Source: Delphinapterus leucas
Lineage: Eukaryota; Chordata; Mammalia; Artiodactyla; Monodontidae
Direction of reading: 5' to 3'
NCBI RefSeq assembly: GCF_002288925.2
Contig: NW_022097993.1
Span: 11,652,367-11,716,366 of the forward strand
Length of the DNA stretch: 64,000 nucleotides
Positions within the stretch are counted from its first letter, which is position 1. Every line of letters starts with the position of its first letter. The notes below the pieces were generated by a model. The model was not told the DNA's origin, ran no database searches, and saw only the letters and a list, made by a program, of their open reading frames with translations. The position numbers were made by a program, and so were the translations under genes. Below, one piece after another: positions 1 to 12,205 of the stretch.

Positions 1-1615
1 TTAAGGTGAACTCCAAAAAAACTAGAACAGCTAAGGCAAAACTGAAGAAGAACAAGCCTGAGAACATGTACTATTGGACACCAGGGATTTTTATAACGTG
101 ATTTTGGTGCACATATAAATAGATTAATTGGACAGAGAGTCCAAACACAGACCTGTGTACATGTTTACCACAAAAGGGCCACTGCAATTCGTTGGGAAAA
201 GGATGGTCTTTTCAGTCAGTGATTTTGGATCAACTGACTGTCCATGTAGAAAAACACTGGACTGTGACCCTTACCTCAAACCATGCAAAGAAATTAATTA
301 GAGATGATCTTAGACCTAAACATGAAAGGTAAAACAATAACGAACTACAGAAAAATGTAAAATCTTCATGAACTGAGGGTAGCAAATATTCCTTGATAGA
401 CCTCAACATGAAAGGTTGATAAACTGGACTTCATTAAAATCTTAATAATCACAAGACAACATTAAAAGACTGAAAAGGCTAACCACAGACTATTACAATA
501 TGTATATCCAATCAAGCATCATATCCAGAACATACAAAGAATTCTCACAAATCAACGGGGAAAAGATTGAAAACCCTATTTTGAAAATGTGCCGGGGCTT
601 CCCTGGTGGCGCAGTGGTTGAGAGTCCACCTGCCGATGCAGGGGACACGGGTTTGTGCCCCGGTCCGGGAAGATCCCACATGCCGCGGAGGGGCTGTGCC
701 CGTGAGCTGTGGCCGCTGGGCTTGCGCGACCGGAGCCTGTGCTCCGCAACGGGAGAGGCCACAACGGTGAGAGGCCCGCGTACCACAAAAAAAAAAAAAA
801 AAAAAGAAAAGAAAATGTGCCAAAAAGCTAAGCACTTCACAAAAGAAAATATCCAAAATGCCAACCCGCATATGAAATAGTGCTTAACATCATTAGTGAT
901 CAGGGGAATGCAAAGTAAAACCACAATGATATACCACTAAATGGCTAAAAATTAAAGAACTGACAGCATCAATACTGTTGAGGCTGTGGAGCAAAAGGAA
1001 GGCTCGTCTACGTTGCTCGTGGGGGTGAACAGTACAACCGCTTTAGAAAATTGTTTGGCAGCGTTTCCGAAAGCTAAATATTCATGAGCTCTATAACCTG
1101 GAAATTCAATGACCCAAGAGAAATGAGTACAAAAATGGTGTAAATGGCTCTTTTAGAAGAGAATATTCCTCACAGCATAACTCATAATAATCCAAAACTG
1201 GAAACAACCCAAATGTCCATTGACAAGAGGATAAATGAACAAATTGTGGTAAATACAATAAAAAAGTATAGAAAAAAGAATGAACTACTGCTACATGCAA
1301 TGACCTGGATGAATCTCAGAGATACAGTGGTAAGTGGAAAAGAATACCGTTCCCCAAAGAACACAAACTGCAGAATTCCATTTATGTGAAGTTCAAGAGA
1401 TTGCATGACTGATCTATGTCAGTGTACTGATTAGCTTGGTGGGGGGTCAACTGGGATAGTTACAAGAAAGCCTCTGGGGCCATGGAAAGTTCTATATTTG
1501 GATCTGAGTGGCAGTTTCACAGATGTGTAAATACATATGCAAAAATTCATTACACTGTGCACCTAAGATCTGTGGACCCCGGTGTGTGTCATACAAAACA
1601 GCATGTCTGTGAGAA
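1..1615 (+). mobile_element. Old L1 (L1M-type): ORF2 3' part plus 3' UTR, decayed
   Basis: The stretch follows L1 ORF2 from the reverse-transcriptase C-terminal region through the 3' UTR, with many stops and frameshifts. Recognisable text includes ORF2 C-terminal words such as NPKLETTQMSIDK (about 1187-1225), where intact L1s have a [14 protein letters not shown] sequence. The 3' UTR has the usual order of frequency-type phrases (ttctatatttggatctgag, then cacctaagatctgtg) near 1490-1580. The 5' part is outside the window. A CHR SINE interrupts it at 594-810. It is an ancient, inactive copy; the exact subfamily needs a consensus comparison. Confidence 0.8.
594..810 (+). mobile_element. CHR SINE, short subtype
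   Basis: tRNA-derived SINE starting ggcttccctggtggcgcagt and ending at a pure A-run followed by aaaagaaa. It is flanked by an 11-bp target-site duplication gaaaatgtgcc (583-593 and 811-821), so both ends are exact. It is inserted in the old L1. The B box reads GGTTTGTGCCC, with T where tRNA genes have A. Open frames on both strands here are SINE translations, not genes. Confidence 0.97.
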
Positions 1616-2087
1616 AACACTTTAAGCTCAAAATAATTTTTGCAAAACACCAAAACTGTGATCAAATTTTTACAATGACTTTGAATAACTATATGACTGT
1701 AGAAAATGAGGTTAACTTTAAATCCTTCACAACATATATAGGGAAACCCCAATAGATGATTGGCAAAGCAAATATCCAGACTGTGGAAGGAACTTCCTAC
1801 TGTGACACTTCGGTAATGAGTGGAAGCTATGTTAGCTTATTGCCAAGTTGGAAACAGTATATATCTTATGTAAATTCTTCTGAGGATCTAATGAATATAC
1901 GATGATGTCAAAGTAATAAACCTGTCACTTTGAAGTGAAGAAAATTGAACACTTCCAGCAATATTTATGAAAGTATTTCTTCACTAAAGTCTTTAGTTTA
2001 TGAAAATCAAATACAGCTTTATATCTCTAGAATATGTGCTCTGTTATGAAAAGCTGAACAAAACAAATGAAAACTAAATGTTAATTT
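1616..2087. other. Unassigned intergenic DNA
   Basis: AT-rich sequence between two L1 pieces. No coding frame, RNA gene or repeat is recognised. It could include further decayed L1 3' UTR at its left end. Confidence 0.5.
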
Positions 2088-2437
2088 AAGTGAAGTAAGT
2101 CAAAGACAAATATCATGATATCACTTTATATATGGAATCTAAAAAATGATACAAATGAACTTATTTACAAAACAGAAATAGACTCACAGACATAGAAAAC
2201 GAACTTATGGTTACCAACGGGGAAACGGGGGAAGGGATAAATTAGAAGTTTGGGATTAACATATACACACTACTATATATATATAACAGGTAAGCAACAA
2301 GGACCTACTATATAGCACAGGGAGCTATACTCCGCATCTTGTAATAACCTATAATGGAAAAGAATCTGAAAAAGAACATATATATATTCAATTTTAACTC
2401 AATTTTATTTGACTTCAATTTAAAGTTTAAAAAAACA
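2088..2437 (+). mobile_element. L1 3' end fragment
   Basis: Starts in the last ORF2 codons (gtgaagtaagtcaaagacaa) and runs through the artiodactyl-type L1 3' UTR, with the phrases ggttaccaacggggaaacgg and gacctactatatagcacagg. Strongly 5'-truncated. A clear target-site duplication was not found. Confidence 0.85.
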
Positions 2438-3059
2438 ACCAAATGTTAATTCTTTGGGGGGAGACTCAAAGTACAATAAGCTGAATGCATGAGTCTCATG
2501 GTCCATTGCATAAAAATGGCAACACAGTAGAAGTGGCTATTAAAAGTTGGATATGTACATTTCTTTAAGCATTGACACTTGCATTTTAACATAAAGTAAA
2601 GCATACTTTTTGCGTAAATGTGCGTGCTATCTTGAAGAACTACTGATAAGACCCAAATATCCAAGCATCCTGTCGGGTAGTCAGGAGAATCCCAGCAGCA
2701 GTGTCATTTCAAAGGCTCTTGGGAACCTTTCAAAAGTAATTACTAAAATTTCACCACAAAAGATGCACTATTTAGGGGCCCTTAATCAACAGGCCTTTTG
2801 AAACATAAATGCAGAAGTTTTTGACAAATTCATGCTAAGATGCTGTCAGTGATTTTCAGACCCACTTTCCTCCTGACTTAGCTTGAAGGATCTGGGCAGC
2901 TTATAGGGTTGGAAGGATATTGAAAGGGGGTAAAGGAACCAGAAAAGAAGACAACTAGGTCAGATTTGGGGAAGATTTTATCTAGATTATCTACAAAAAT
3001 TACATACATTTTACAAATGTGTGTAATTACATACATTTTACCCTTCTCTCCCTCTAAAA
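2438..3059. other. Unassigned intergenic DNA
   Basis: No gene or known repeat recognised. A 63-codon open frame at 2610-2801 shows no familiar motif and has no splice or promoter context. Confidence 0.45.
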
Positions 3060-3204
3060 ATTAGAAACCTGAGGACCTACGAACAAATCATTCAAGAGAA
3101 CTTATGTGATTTTCCCCCAGATCACATAGTAACTCAATGGCAAAGCTGAAATAAAATTCGTTTCCCATAGTCCAGCTTTTTTCTCTATACTGAACATCCA
3201 TCTC
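3060..3204 (-). repeat. MIR SINE relic
   Basis: Reverse-orientation MIR pattern: a remnant of the core (aacctgaggacctacg), then cagatcacatagtaactcaa and ggcaaagctgaaat, matching the usual order on the minus strand (gaggaaactgag, ggtcacacagctagtaag, ggcagagctggg). Old and diverged; ends approximate. Confidence 0.55.
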
Positions 3205-3218
3205 AAAAACATGTTCTA

Positions 3219-3426
3219 GGGCTTCCCTGGTGGCGCAGTGGTTGAGAGTCCTCCTGCCGATGCAGGGGACGCAGGCTCGTGCCCCGGTCCGGGAAGATCC
3301 CACATGCCGTGGAGCGGCTGGGCCCGTGAGCCATGGCCGCTGAGCCTGCTTGTCCGGAGCCTGTGCTCCGCAACGGGAGGGGCCCCAACAGTGAGAGGCC
3401 CGCGTACCGCAAAAAACAAAAACAAA
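3219..3426 (+). mobile_element. CHR SINE, short subtype
   Basis: Complete short-type copy with an A-tail interrupted by C. The 14-bp target-site duplication aaaaacatgttcta lies at 3205-3218 and 3427-3440. The B box is GGCTCGTGCCC, again T at the normally invariant A. Frames of 67-80 codons here are SINE translations. Confidence 0.97.
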
Positions 3427-3440
3427 AAAAACATGTTCTA

Positions 3441-4439
3441 AACAAAATAATAGAGTACCTATGATACTCTCTTCATTCGTTAGTGGAAATATACTTTGTC
3501 CCCACTCTCAGTTTGAAACACGTGCTTAAAAAAAATCACTTGTTCCCTTAATCTCTAAATCCTCATGCTTGTTTTCACCTGTTGACTGGGCCCCCTATTA
3601 TATTGTTAAGCATTCTAGTCTGGAGATTAGATCACATGTCTTTTAAAACATATTTTTCCTATCATTGTTCTGGTCTTTCTATACCCACTTATATATAAAA
3701 GTCTTCAGTTAATCACGGAAGCCATGTTCAATTCCTTCTTTCTCCTCTCAAATAGCTAAAAAGCCCAGAACAGTTAAATCCATTCTTTTAACTTTCCATT
3801 TTTTCCCTGCTGATTGAATACCTAAAAGATGTGTGTATTTTGCTGATGCTCATACAGAAAACGGACCAGTCACTCTCTGTGGCCCCAGAGGCCTCTGGCC
3901 TTAGGAAAAACCAGGAGTGAAGTCATTCCTTGTGCACCACAAAGACAAGGGGAAAAGTCAAAATTAGAGGCATCCTGAAAAATAAATGTATACATGTTCT
4001 AGTACACCTTTACAATTTGTAGAGGGTTCTTAGCATTCCTTAAGCTATTAATATACCACTTTACTGATTGCAAAGAAAGGAAATATGTCATTTGTCTAGT
4101 GGATATATAATTTATATTTTAACTTTGCTAAGTGTACATGTTTCCACACATTTGTACTTAAATGTATCATGAATAACTCAGTATTACAATATTAAACTAC
4201 CTGTGAATTAAGGCTTGTTGAGAGGTCTTTAGGGGAGATATGTGACTGAAAGATATAGATTCAGAAGCCTACCCGTTGGTACTCCTAGAGGGCAAGGTTT
4301 TAGCATCTCCCAAGAGGTCTCACAGGGCAGTGTCTGCTGCTCTGGTGAATTTTACCAGAGTTCAAGGTCTAGCCTTTGAGCTTGCAGGCTCAGAAATCAG
4401 ATGCTGACGACACATAAAGCACAGATGCATTTCTGAGGG
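3441..4439. other. Unassigned intergenic DNA
   Basis: About 1 kb of AT-rich sequence with no recognised gene, RNA or repeat. Confidence 0.5.
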
Positions 4440-4667
4440 GCACGTGCCCTTCTCCTCCTCACTCACTGGACTCCAGTCTTCCGCTCTGTCTCGTTTCTCC
4501 TGCACGCTGAGCACGCCCCTGCCTCGGGGCCTTGGCATGTGCTTCTTTCCAGGTGATCACGTGCTTCACTCTCTCACTACCTTCCTGCCTCTGCTTAACT
4601 GCCCCTCGATGAGGTCATCCCTCCCTGACCACCCTGTAAATAATGAAACACCCTCTCCTCCCTTCAT
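4440..4667 (+). repeat. L2 LINE relic
   Basis: Contains L2 3'-region phrases in the right order: gcctcggggccttggcatgt (usual form cctcagggcctttgcac), then aggtcatccctccctgacca (usual form gaggccttccctgacca). The 84-codon frame here is chance. Confidence 0.75.
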
Positions 4668-4862
4668 ACCATGTAGGATTGCCAAATACAGCAAATAAAA
4701 ACAGGTGCCCAATGAAATTTGAATGTCAGATAAAGAACAAAAATATTTTTAGTATACGTATTTCTGATGCAATATTTGGAGCATACTTATACTAAAATGT
4801 TTTCATTATTTGTCCCACTTCAAACTTAACTGGGTGGCCGGTATTTCATCTGGCACCCTCAC
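4668..4862. repeat. Palindromic DNA-transposon relic (MITE-like)
   Basis: The two halves are imperfect inverted repeats of each other. The left arm begins gattgccaaatacagcaaat and its counterpart on the other strand begins gtgccagatgaaatacc. The centre carries gcaatatttggagcatactt beside ttagtatacgtatttctgat. The arms are about 85 bp each. This matches a mammal-wide palindromic element that I recognise by sequence but cannot name with certainty. Confidence 0.6.
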
Positions 4863-4966
4863 CCACATGCTCATACTCTTGGAGGCCAGATAGGGTGGTA
4901 ACTTAAAGAGGTGACACTGAAGATGGACAAGGGGGAAGGAACTGAGACACAAGAACGGACAGGATG

Positions 4967-5328
4967 GGGACTTTGCTGGTGGCGCAGTGGTTAAGAATCC
5001 GCCTGCCAATGCAGGGGACACGGGTTCGAGCCCTGGTCCGGGAAGATTCCACGTGCCACAGAGCAACTAAGCCCGTGCACCACAACTACTGAGCCTGCGC
5101 TCTACAGCCCACGAGCCACAACTACAGAGCCCATGCACCACAACTACTGAAGCCCGCATGCCTAGAGTCCGTGCTCCGCAACAAGAGAAGCCACTGCAGT
5201 GAGAAGCCCACGCACCGCGACGAAGAGTAGCCCCCGCTCGCTGCAACTAGAGAAAGCCCGCACCCAGTAACAAAGACCCAACGCAGCCAAAAATAAATAA
5301 ATTTAAAAAAATTTTCTTGTAAGAAAAA
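4967..5328 (+). mobile_element. CHR SINE, long subtype
   Basis: Long-form CHR element. It keeps the repeated cacaactactgagcctgcg-type middle section and the long 3' section through gaagagtagcccccgctcgc to the aaataaataaattt tail. The A box tggcgcagtgg is at 4980-4990 and a canonical B box GGTTCGAGCCC at 5023-5033. An imperfect target-site duplication (aagaacggacaggatg at 4951-4966; aagaatcaacaggatg at 5329-5345) bounds it. Confidence 0.95.
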
Positions 5329-5345
5329 AAGAATCAACAGGATGT

Positions 5346-5826
5346 GATAACAGACTGAACATAGGGAGGAGGGGGAGATGCCTTGCTCAGCTGGGTAACA
5401 GGTGAGTTTACTGAAATGAATGCCACTAGAGGAAGAAAAGGAGTTGTGACAAGGAGTGAATTCAGCTGCGGTGGAAAAGCCACAGAGTTAGAAATGTCAA
5501 GTTCAAGGTGCCATTAGGAAATATGGGTATGGAACACAAAAGAGGGGCGGGCTGTGAGGTAAATTTGGGAGTGATTGACATAAAAACCATACTTAAAGCC
5601 ACAGGGATGGATGGCATTACACAGGAGGTAAGGCCAGAAGGGAGGAAGGGCAACAGCTATCTCCTGAGAAATTGCAATATTTCTCTCTCTTGTCCACTTC
5701 ACCTGCTTTATTTTTTCTATTTCTTCATATCCTCTGGAGTCCACATAACATATTATGGAATTATTATTACCTGTAAAATCAGAGTTAAATCTGCCCAGTT
5801 TCACAGGCGTTCTATTTATCACTCTT
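5346..5826. other. Unassigned intergenic DNA
   Basis: No repeat or gene recognised. Overlapping open frames on both strands (about 5508-5900) have no family motifs and run into the adjacent L1. Confidence 0.45.
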
Positions 5827-6818
5827 TTTTTTATCGAGGTATATTTGATATACAATATTATATGTTTCAGGTGTACAACATAGTGATTCAAAAATTTTAA
5901 AGGTTATACTCCATTTATAGTTATTATAAAATATTGGCTGCATTCCCTGTATTGTACAGTATATCCTTGTGGTTTATTTATTTTATACATAATAATTTGT
6001 ATCTCTTAATCCCCTACCCCTATCCTGCCCCTCCTTCCCTCTCCCCACTGGTAACCACTAGTTTGTTCTCTACATCTGTGAGTGTTTCTTTTTTGTTATA
6101 TTCACTAGTTCATTTTATTTTTTAGTTCCACATATAAGTGATAACCTACAGTATTTTTCTTTCTCTGACTTATGTCACTAAGCATAACTCCCTCCAAGTC
6201 TGTCCATGTTGCTGCAAATGGCAAAATTTCGTTCCTTTTTATGGCTGAGTAATTTTCCATTGTATATATACACATCTTCTTTGTCCATTCATCTGTTGAT
6301 GGACACTTAGGTTGCTTCCATATCTTGGCTATTGTAAATAGTGCTGCTATGAACACTGGGGTGCATGCATCTTTTCACATTAGTGTTTTTGTTTCTTTCG
6401 GGATATATATCCAGGAGTGGGATTGCTGGGTCATGTAGTAGTTCTAGTTTTAGTTTTGTTTTATTGCGGTACGCAGGCCTCTCACTGCTGTGGCCTCTCC
6501 CGTTGCGGAGCACAGGCTCCGGACGCGCAGGCTCAGCGGCCATGGCTCACGGGCCCAGCCACTCCGCGGCACGTGGGATCTTCCCAGACTGGGGCACGAA
6601 CCCGTGTCCCCTGCGTCGGCAGGCAGACTCTCAACCACTGTGACACCAGGGAAGCCCTAGTTTTAGTTTTTTGAGGAACCTCCATACAGTGCTCCACAGT
6701 GACTGCACCACCAACAGTGGTTTACATTCCCACTAACAGTGCACGAGGTTCCCTTTTCTCCACATCCTCTCCAGCATTTGTTATTGGTGGTTTTTTTGAT
6801 GATGGCCACTCTGACAGG
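5827..6818 (-). mobile_element. L1, 5'-truncated, minus strand, split by a SINE
   Basis: Read on the minus strand this is the end of ORF2 plus 3' UTR. The frame at 6105-6356 has ORF2 C-terminal text ([23 protein letters not shown]). A 10-bp target-site duplication tatcactctt (5817-5826 and 6819-6828) marks both ends. The element is about 1 kb including a 199-bp SINE inserted later at 6458-6656. Confidence 0.92.
6458..6656 (-). mobile_element. CHR SINE, short subtype
   Basis: Minus-strand short copy with a perfect 14-bp target-site duplication ctagttttagtttt (6444-6457 and 6657-6670), inserted in the L1 ORF2 remnant. The tail is very short (little more than a T-rich stretch on the plus strand). 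The B box has T at the A position. Confidence 0.96.
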
Positions 6819-6828
6819 TATCACTCTT

Positions 6829-9079
6829 GTTTTCTAACATGCATTAGGAAAATTGTTTTCTTTACCTTTCGTGACAAAACTCATGACACAGCATTTGTCT
6901 CAAGATCAGGGTTGGGGAAGTTGAAGAGCAGTAATTTACCGCAGATATAGAACTAGTTTGTTTTCTTTTCATAAATGGATCAAAATAACAGCCTTTAGGT
7001 GTTTTGCTTTTTTTTTTAAAGGCTGACAGACTTCCCATTGACAGAGGCCTTTCATTTAATTGTTACTAGTTGCCCTGGGGACTCCTGTACACTTCATACT
7101 TTGCTAATACATCTGATGAAGGATTACAGAGTATCCTAGGTTGGGAGAAAAACAATGGTTAACAACAAGAGGTTAGCACCTTGGACCAGAATATAACAAA
7201 AAAATATGGAAAAGTGACAAAACGAGAAAAAAATGGGAACACAGTTATATTAACAAAGAGGTAACGAGGGGTCACAGAACCTTCACTGCTAATTTTTTAT
7301 CCAAAACTGTTCCCCCAGAGGAGTATACCAGGTTAGGAGCTATAACCTTTATTTAATAATTGTGAAGCTTTCCTGCACTTTAAAAATTTAGGAGTTACAA
7401 AGTACATTTGTCAGCAGTAGGACTCTTATCCGGTACCATACTGAACATGAGGAATTCTTCAAAACACAAAATAAAACTCTCTATATAATAGCATACTTGG
7501 ACTCTGAGTTTAAGAGTGCAGCATGTGTCGATTAGTAAAAGCCAAATTTCAGAAGAATAGTTTTTCCTTATAATCAATAGAAAACTAGTTTAAAAGGGTG
7601 TATGTGTATAGTTTGGGGCCTAAGTTTATAATCAATTCCATCAAGACACTTAACCTGAAGTTTTACCATAAGTGAAAGGGATGGCATTCTATTATCTCTT
7701 TATTGAGTCTGGCTTTTTTTGCTGCTCTTCCTTACCTTATTTTCTGTTTTTATTACTTTTGATGATAACTCAGTACTTTTGCCTTAGAACAGATTAAGGG
7801 AAATGCATGAGAAATAGGAACTATTATGAGACATAAGCTTCTATCATAGAGAAAAGTTTTAAGAAAGTAATTAAAGCAAGTTTTGAGATGATCTCTGTGA
7901 TGTATATTAATTAATACAACTCTCTTCCCCAGCCTCTTTTGACAACTAAACTGAAACGGCCACATTCAAATTGTTTATCTGCAGTGTGAAAATATGCAAA
8001 CATGCCTTATGTCATAATCTCAACATAATAGTAAAACTGATGAAAGAATATGGAATAGCTAATTCTGAATAGCTTCAAGATTTTAATATTAAAGGTATTA
8101 TCGAATCCCTCCATATTACTCTTGAATTCCATCCCAACTGGCCCAATATTGCAAGCAATCATTAGGCACACCATTGAGTTAAGTAAAGCGATTAAAAGAC
8201 TCGATTTATCCTTCGTGTATTTAAGTTTAACAGCAGATTGTTGACAACTTCACAGACTCCAGAGCTGAAACCCTAGCCTCTCCCTCAGATTTGTTATATT
8301 TTATTTTTAGGCTGTAATCACTTCCCTCCGGTAAATGGTTAGTGACCACAGGCACAGGTCTGCACATGAGGAAACTAAAAAGGGAACTTTGTGCTATGAA
8401 TCAGACACACAAGACATGAGAAGAGCCCCTGCCAGGCCCGAAATGTTATACTCTTCAATAATACTTATGACAGGGCTGTGCTGACATTTTCAATGAAAGC
8501 AAACGATACTTGCAGTTAAGCAGTTTCCATGACACGTTTAGTGTGGGCTGTTTCACAAGCATCTCCTACCAAGTGCCCTGATAAAAAACAACTCTTCATT
8601 TTTTTTCTTTAGGAATTTCCCTTAGTGCTTCAGGTTACGTGAATCTTACTAGAGTTCCAATTAATTTGGAATTCACACTCTTAGGAAAATCTTTCAGAAA
8701 GATTAATTTGGTAGGGTAAATTGGGCTAGAATATATGCATTTCAGTCTTCCTACATACAATATAACCTGATTAAAGAACTGACATAGCCAAGCTACAAGA
8801 GCAAACATTCAGGGGAATCCCAAGATGGAGAAGTTTCAGTTACGCAAGATGATCAGTACTCTACGCAAGATCTATAGCGAACAGTACTGTATTATACACA
8901 TAGAAATTTGTTACCAGAGAGGAGCTCATGCGAAGTGCTCTTACCCCTCCCCAAAACGTTATTAAAGTCTAAATAAATAAACAAATGCAACCTGGTAGTG
9001 TAAGGTGCAAGACAACCAGCTAAGAAAAAAAAAATAATAATAAAAAGAAATAGTTAATCATCCCAAAGGTGAGTGTTCC
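6829..9079. other. Unassigned intergenic DNA, 2.25 kb
   Basis: Mostly AT-rich sequence with no recognised transposon and no convincing exon. It is one of the longer repeat-poor blocks of the window, so it could hold conserved non-coding sequence, but that cannot be judged without an alignment. Confidence 0.5.
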
Positions 9080-9245
9080 TCTGTTTTCCGCAAACATAGG
9101 CATTAGATTCACGTGGGGAGCTGGTTAAAGATGTAAATTACTGAATCCCACCCCATGCTGTCCCACATCATAGGAATCTTTGGGAGTGGGACTCCAGAAT
9201 CAGTACCCCAGATGATTCTTGCTCACACTAAAATTGGAAAACCAT
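9080..9245 (+). repeat. MER5A-like hAT transposon relic
   Basis: Order of phrases follows MER5A: ggggagctggttaaagatgt, aaattactgaatcccacccc, a gggagtgggactccagaatc block, then gatgattcttgctcacacta and ggaaaaccatt. Non-autonomous and ancient. Confidence 0.7.
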
Positions 9246-9427
9246 TTATGTAGATCCTTCAAATCAATATCATCAGGAACATTTATTTATTACACACTAT
9301 CACGTGCCTAGAAACTGATTCATTCTCCTTTCAAACCAAAAAAGTCCTATCCCCTCTGATTAAGTAGCAAATTGGATTTCCTGCTACGTCTCTTAAAAGG
9401 AAGAGATGTAAAAAAGATTCAGAAGAG

Positions 9428-9617
9428 GGACTTCCCTGCTGGTCGGGTGGGTAAGACTCTGCGCTCCCCATACAGGGCGCGTGGGGCTCGATTCCTGGTC
9501 AGGGAACTAGATCCCTCATGCATGCTGCAACTAAGAAGTCTGCGCGCCACAACTAAGAGCCCGCATGCTGCAACTAAGAACTGGCGTAGCCCAAATAAAT
9601 AAATATATATTTTTTTA
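9428..9617 (+). mobile_element. CHR-1-like SINE (older type)
   Basis: Begins gacttccctgctggtcgggt and has a tRNA-like head with B box GGCTCGATTCC (A retained), then repeated caactaagaa-type units and an AT-rich tail ending aaataaataaatatatat. The 11-bp target-site duplication attcagaagag is at 9417-9427 and 9618-9628. It lacks the CHR-2 middle section. Confidence 0.9.
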
Positions 9618-9628
9618 ATTCAGAAGAG

Positions 9629-11219
9629 TAGCAACATTATCAGAATAAACTCCCTGCCATAGGGACTTCTTTTTGCCATGAGTCACGCCCGACTTTTCTG
9701 AAAAACGATTTTCCCCCCAAAAAAGTATGATAGCCACAGGATGTCATTTGTACAGTGTTAGAATGTTCAAACTTTCATGTAGATTATTTTATGAAATGTA
9801 ACTCCTGCCAAGTTAGTAAAAAATCATAAAGACTTACAAAACACCGTGACTCAGGTATGTTTTTATTTTATGAGTGCTTCAAACTCAAAAGTCTCTACTA
9901 GGGTATGTTTATACCTGTTTAGCAAAAATTCTGAAAGAAACATTCAAAAGAATAAGCACAATAAGACTCATAGTCTCAGGACACGTCATCATATGTGACC
10001 AGGGTCAGAATATATCATATGTGATCCTTTGCATAGAAGGTGAGTTGAAGTTTCTCTTTGCTCAGCAAATGGCTTTTCAATGTGTCTAGTTCAACTTTGG
10101 AATGCGAAGTACATTGAGGTCAGTAACTTACGCATACTCAATCTTCAAGAAGAGGCTTCCAAATTAGCCACCGGATCATTTTTAAAAATCAGAGGTGGAA
10201 GTGAATGTTTCAAATTGCTTTCAAGTCCTTTGGAAATATTTATGAGGTTGATAACTGAACAGTTGCAAATAAATATTATCTATTTAGTTCAAAAAGTGCT
10301 CTCATGACTGTTAATCTTTTGTTTGCCTCATCTGAGATACTACAAAATTGATATATAATTAAACTACATTTCCTTTTCTATTTCTTATTCTGTTTTTCAC
10401 TCTTCTGTAATTAACATTAGCTATGTCCTTGGTTAATCCTAACTGAGGATGGGTTTCCATACTTACAATTTGAATAACTTGAAAAACTTCATTTAAAGGG
10501 GAAAGGGAAAAATAGACACACACAGAGATGTACATACATATTTATATTTGTAAATATCAGTGAGAGAAAGAAAAGGCTATTTAGACTAATATAATATGCA
10601 TATAAAAAATGTAATTTTAGACATTCTCAATGTGCAATGTGAAGGTCAATGGGGAAAACAATAAATTATTATCTATTTTGTGCTAGTAGATTGACTCTAT
10701 GGCCTCTTCAACCCTAATATGATTTATTTTAATATTTTTTTAAAATAAAGACTATAAATAACATTTGGAGACTGGACAAGAGGTGGCCTGGATACCTGGC
10801 TTGTCCCTGCTCACCACGGAAGCGGAAGCAGGAAGCAGGAGCATCGCTGCCCAGAACCAAAGCTTCCAAGAGCCAGCGGGTCTCATGGCGCCTCAAAACC
10901 ATGGGATCCAGTGGCCACAGACCTGCAACAGAACAAAATATCTGAATTGAGCTTATTGCATACAGTTCCTTTCATCATTATCTCCAGAAAATCCTCGTCA
11001 CCAAAGAGAACACAATAGATTTTTACAATATATAATTATATAATTGGATATCTGCTTATACATGTAATTAGACATTATTAATATATACCTTATTATGCAT
11101 GAAAGGCTCTGAAAATATTTTCAGATTAGTTCCTAATTAGTTATCAATGTCCATACAGCCTCATATAACTTAAATTTCTCTTCTTCTAAATTTTTTTAAA
11201 GCCACGCTACTTACAATGA
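9629..11219. other. Unassigned intergenic DNA, 1.6 kb
   Basis: AT-rich. Open frames of 60-76 codons (9874-10950) have no recognised motifs and no convincing splice context. No repeat recognised. Confidence 0.45.
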
Positions 11220-11577
11220 TATGTATGTATCTTTATTTTTAATCCTGGTAAAATACGCATAACAAAGTTTACCATCTTAACCATTTTTACGTGTACAGTT
11301 CAGTGGCATTCAGTATCTTCATGCTGTATAATCACCACCACCACCTGTCACTTTTCATCCAGCAAAACTGAAACTCTGTATCTATTAAACAGTAACTCCC
11401 CATTTCTCCCACCCCAGCCCCTGGCAACAACCATTCTGTTTTCTGTCTCTACAAATTTGACTGCTTTAGGTCACATGCACGTGGAAGCACGCTGTATTTA
11501 TCCTCTTGCGACTTTATTCACCAGGCATATTGTCCTCGAGGTTCAACCATCTTGTAGCATGTGTCAGTATTTTCTTG
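11220..11577 (-). mobile_element. L1M 3' UTR, minus strand
   Basis: Plus-strand text follows the reverse complement of an L1M 3' UTR: gtacagttcagtggcattca, cccagcccctggcaacaacc, ctgtctctacaaatttgact, then ttgtagcatgtgtcag. It is cut at its right side by the SINE at 11578; no continuation of the L1 was recognised beyond that SINE. Confidence 0.8.
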
Positions 11578-11787
11578 TTTTTTTTTTTTTTTTTTGCGAT
11601 ACGCGGGCCTCTCACTGTTGTGGCCTCTCCCGTTGCAGAGCACAGGCTCAGGACGCGCAGGCTCAGCGGCCATGGCTCACGGGCCCAGCCGCTCCGCGGC
11701 ACGTGGGATCTTCCCAGACCAGGGCACGAACCCGTGTCCCCTGCATCGGCAGGCGGACTCTCAACCACTGCGCCACCAGGGAAGCCC
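11578..11787 (-). mobile_element. CHR SINE, short subtype
   Basis: Minus-strand copy with a 20-base A-tail (T-run at 11578-11597). Head and body are near consensus, and the B box has T at the A position. No clear target-site duplication is visible, unlike the other short copies. The long frames on both strands here are SINE translations. Confidence 0.95.
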
Positions 11788-12003
11788 TATACCTTATTTC
11801 TTTCGAACTCTCTTATCCAGCTATGGTCGTAATCCTCATATGACTTTGGAAACTTATCCTAGCTATTATTTCAAGGCCGTTGGTAACTGTTAAAGTAATT
11901 AATTCTATTTCAAATAAATGAACTCACAACTATGGATCTAACTTTCATAGAGATCCTTGATTGTTTGCATTTTTAACCAAACTGATTTTTATGAGTTGAT
12001 AAG

Positions 12004-12205
12004 TTAGCAGTATAGCACAGTGGTTAAAACTTCATGCCTAGGTTCCACCACTCACGAATGAGTTACATGATTTCTCCAAGACTTCATTTATTCGTCTGAA
12101 AACTGGGAATAATACTAGCAATAAATTGTTTAATACCTGGAAAGAGTATAGCACAGGGCATTGAATACAGTAATTGTTCCAAAAAGTATCTGCTATTATA
12201 ATTGT
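12004..12205 (+). repeat. MIR SINE relic
   Basis: Nearly full MIR: tagcacagtggttaaaactt, gagttacatgatttctccaa, cttcatttattcgtctgaaa, ctgggaataatactagcaat, gtatagcacagggcattgaa. The order and spacing fit the MIR consensus (head, core, tail). Confidence 0.85.

Noticed and set aside
493..924. Many 60-148 codon frames with RGPLTVVASPVAEHRLRTR- or GAQAPDAQAQ-like text across the window
   Set aside because: All are translations of CHR SINEs on one strand or the other, repeated at each SINE copy.
4980..5052. tRNA-like A and B boxes
   Set aside because: They belong to SINE heads; there is no complete cloverleaf and each lies inside a bounded SINE insertion.
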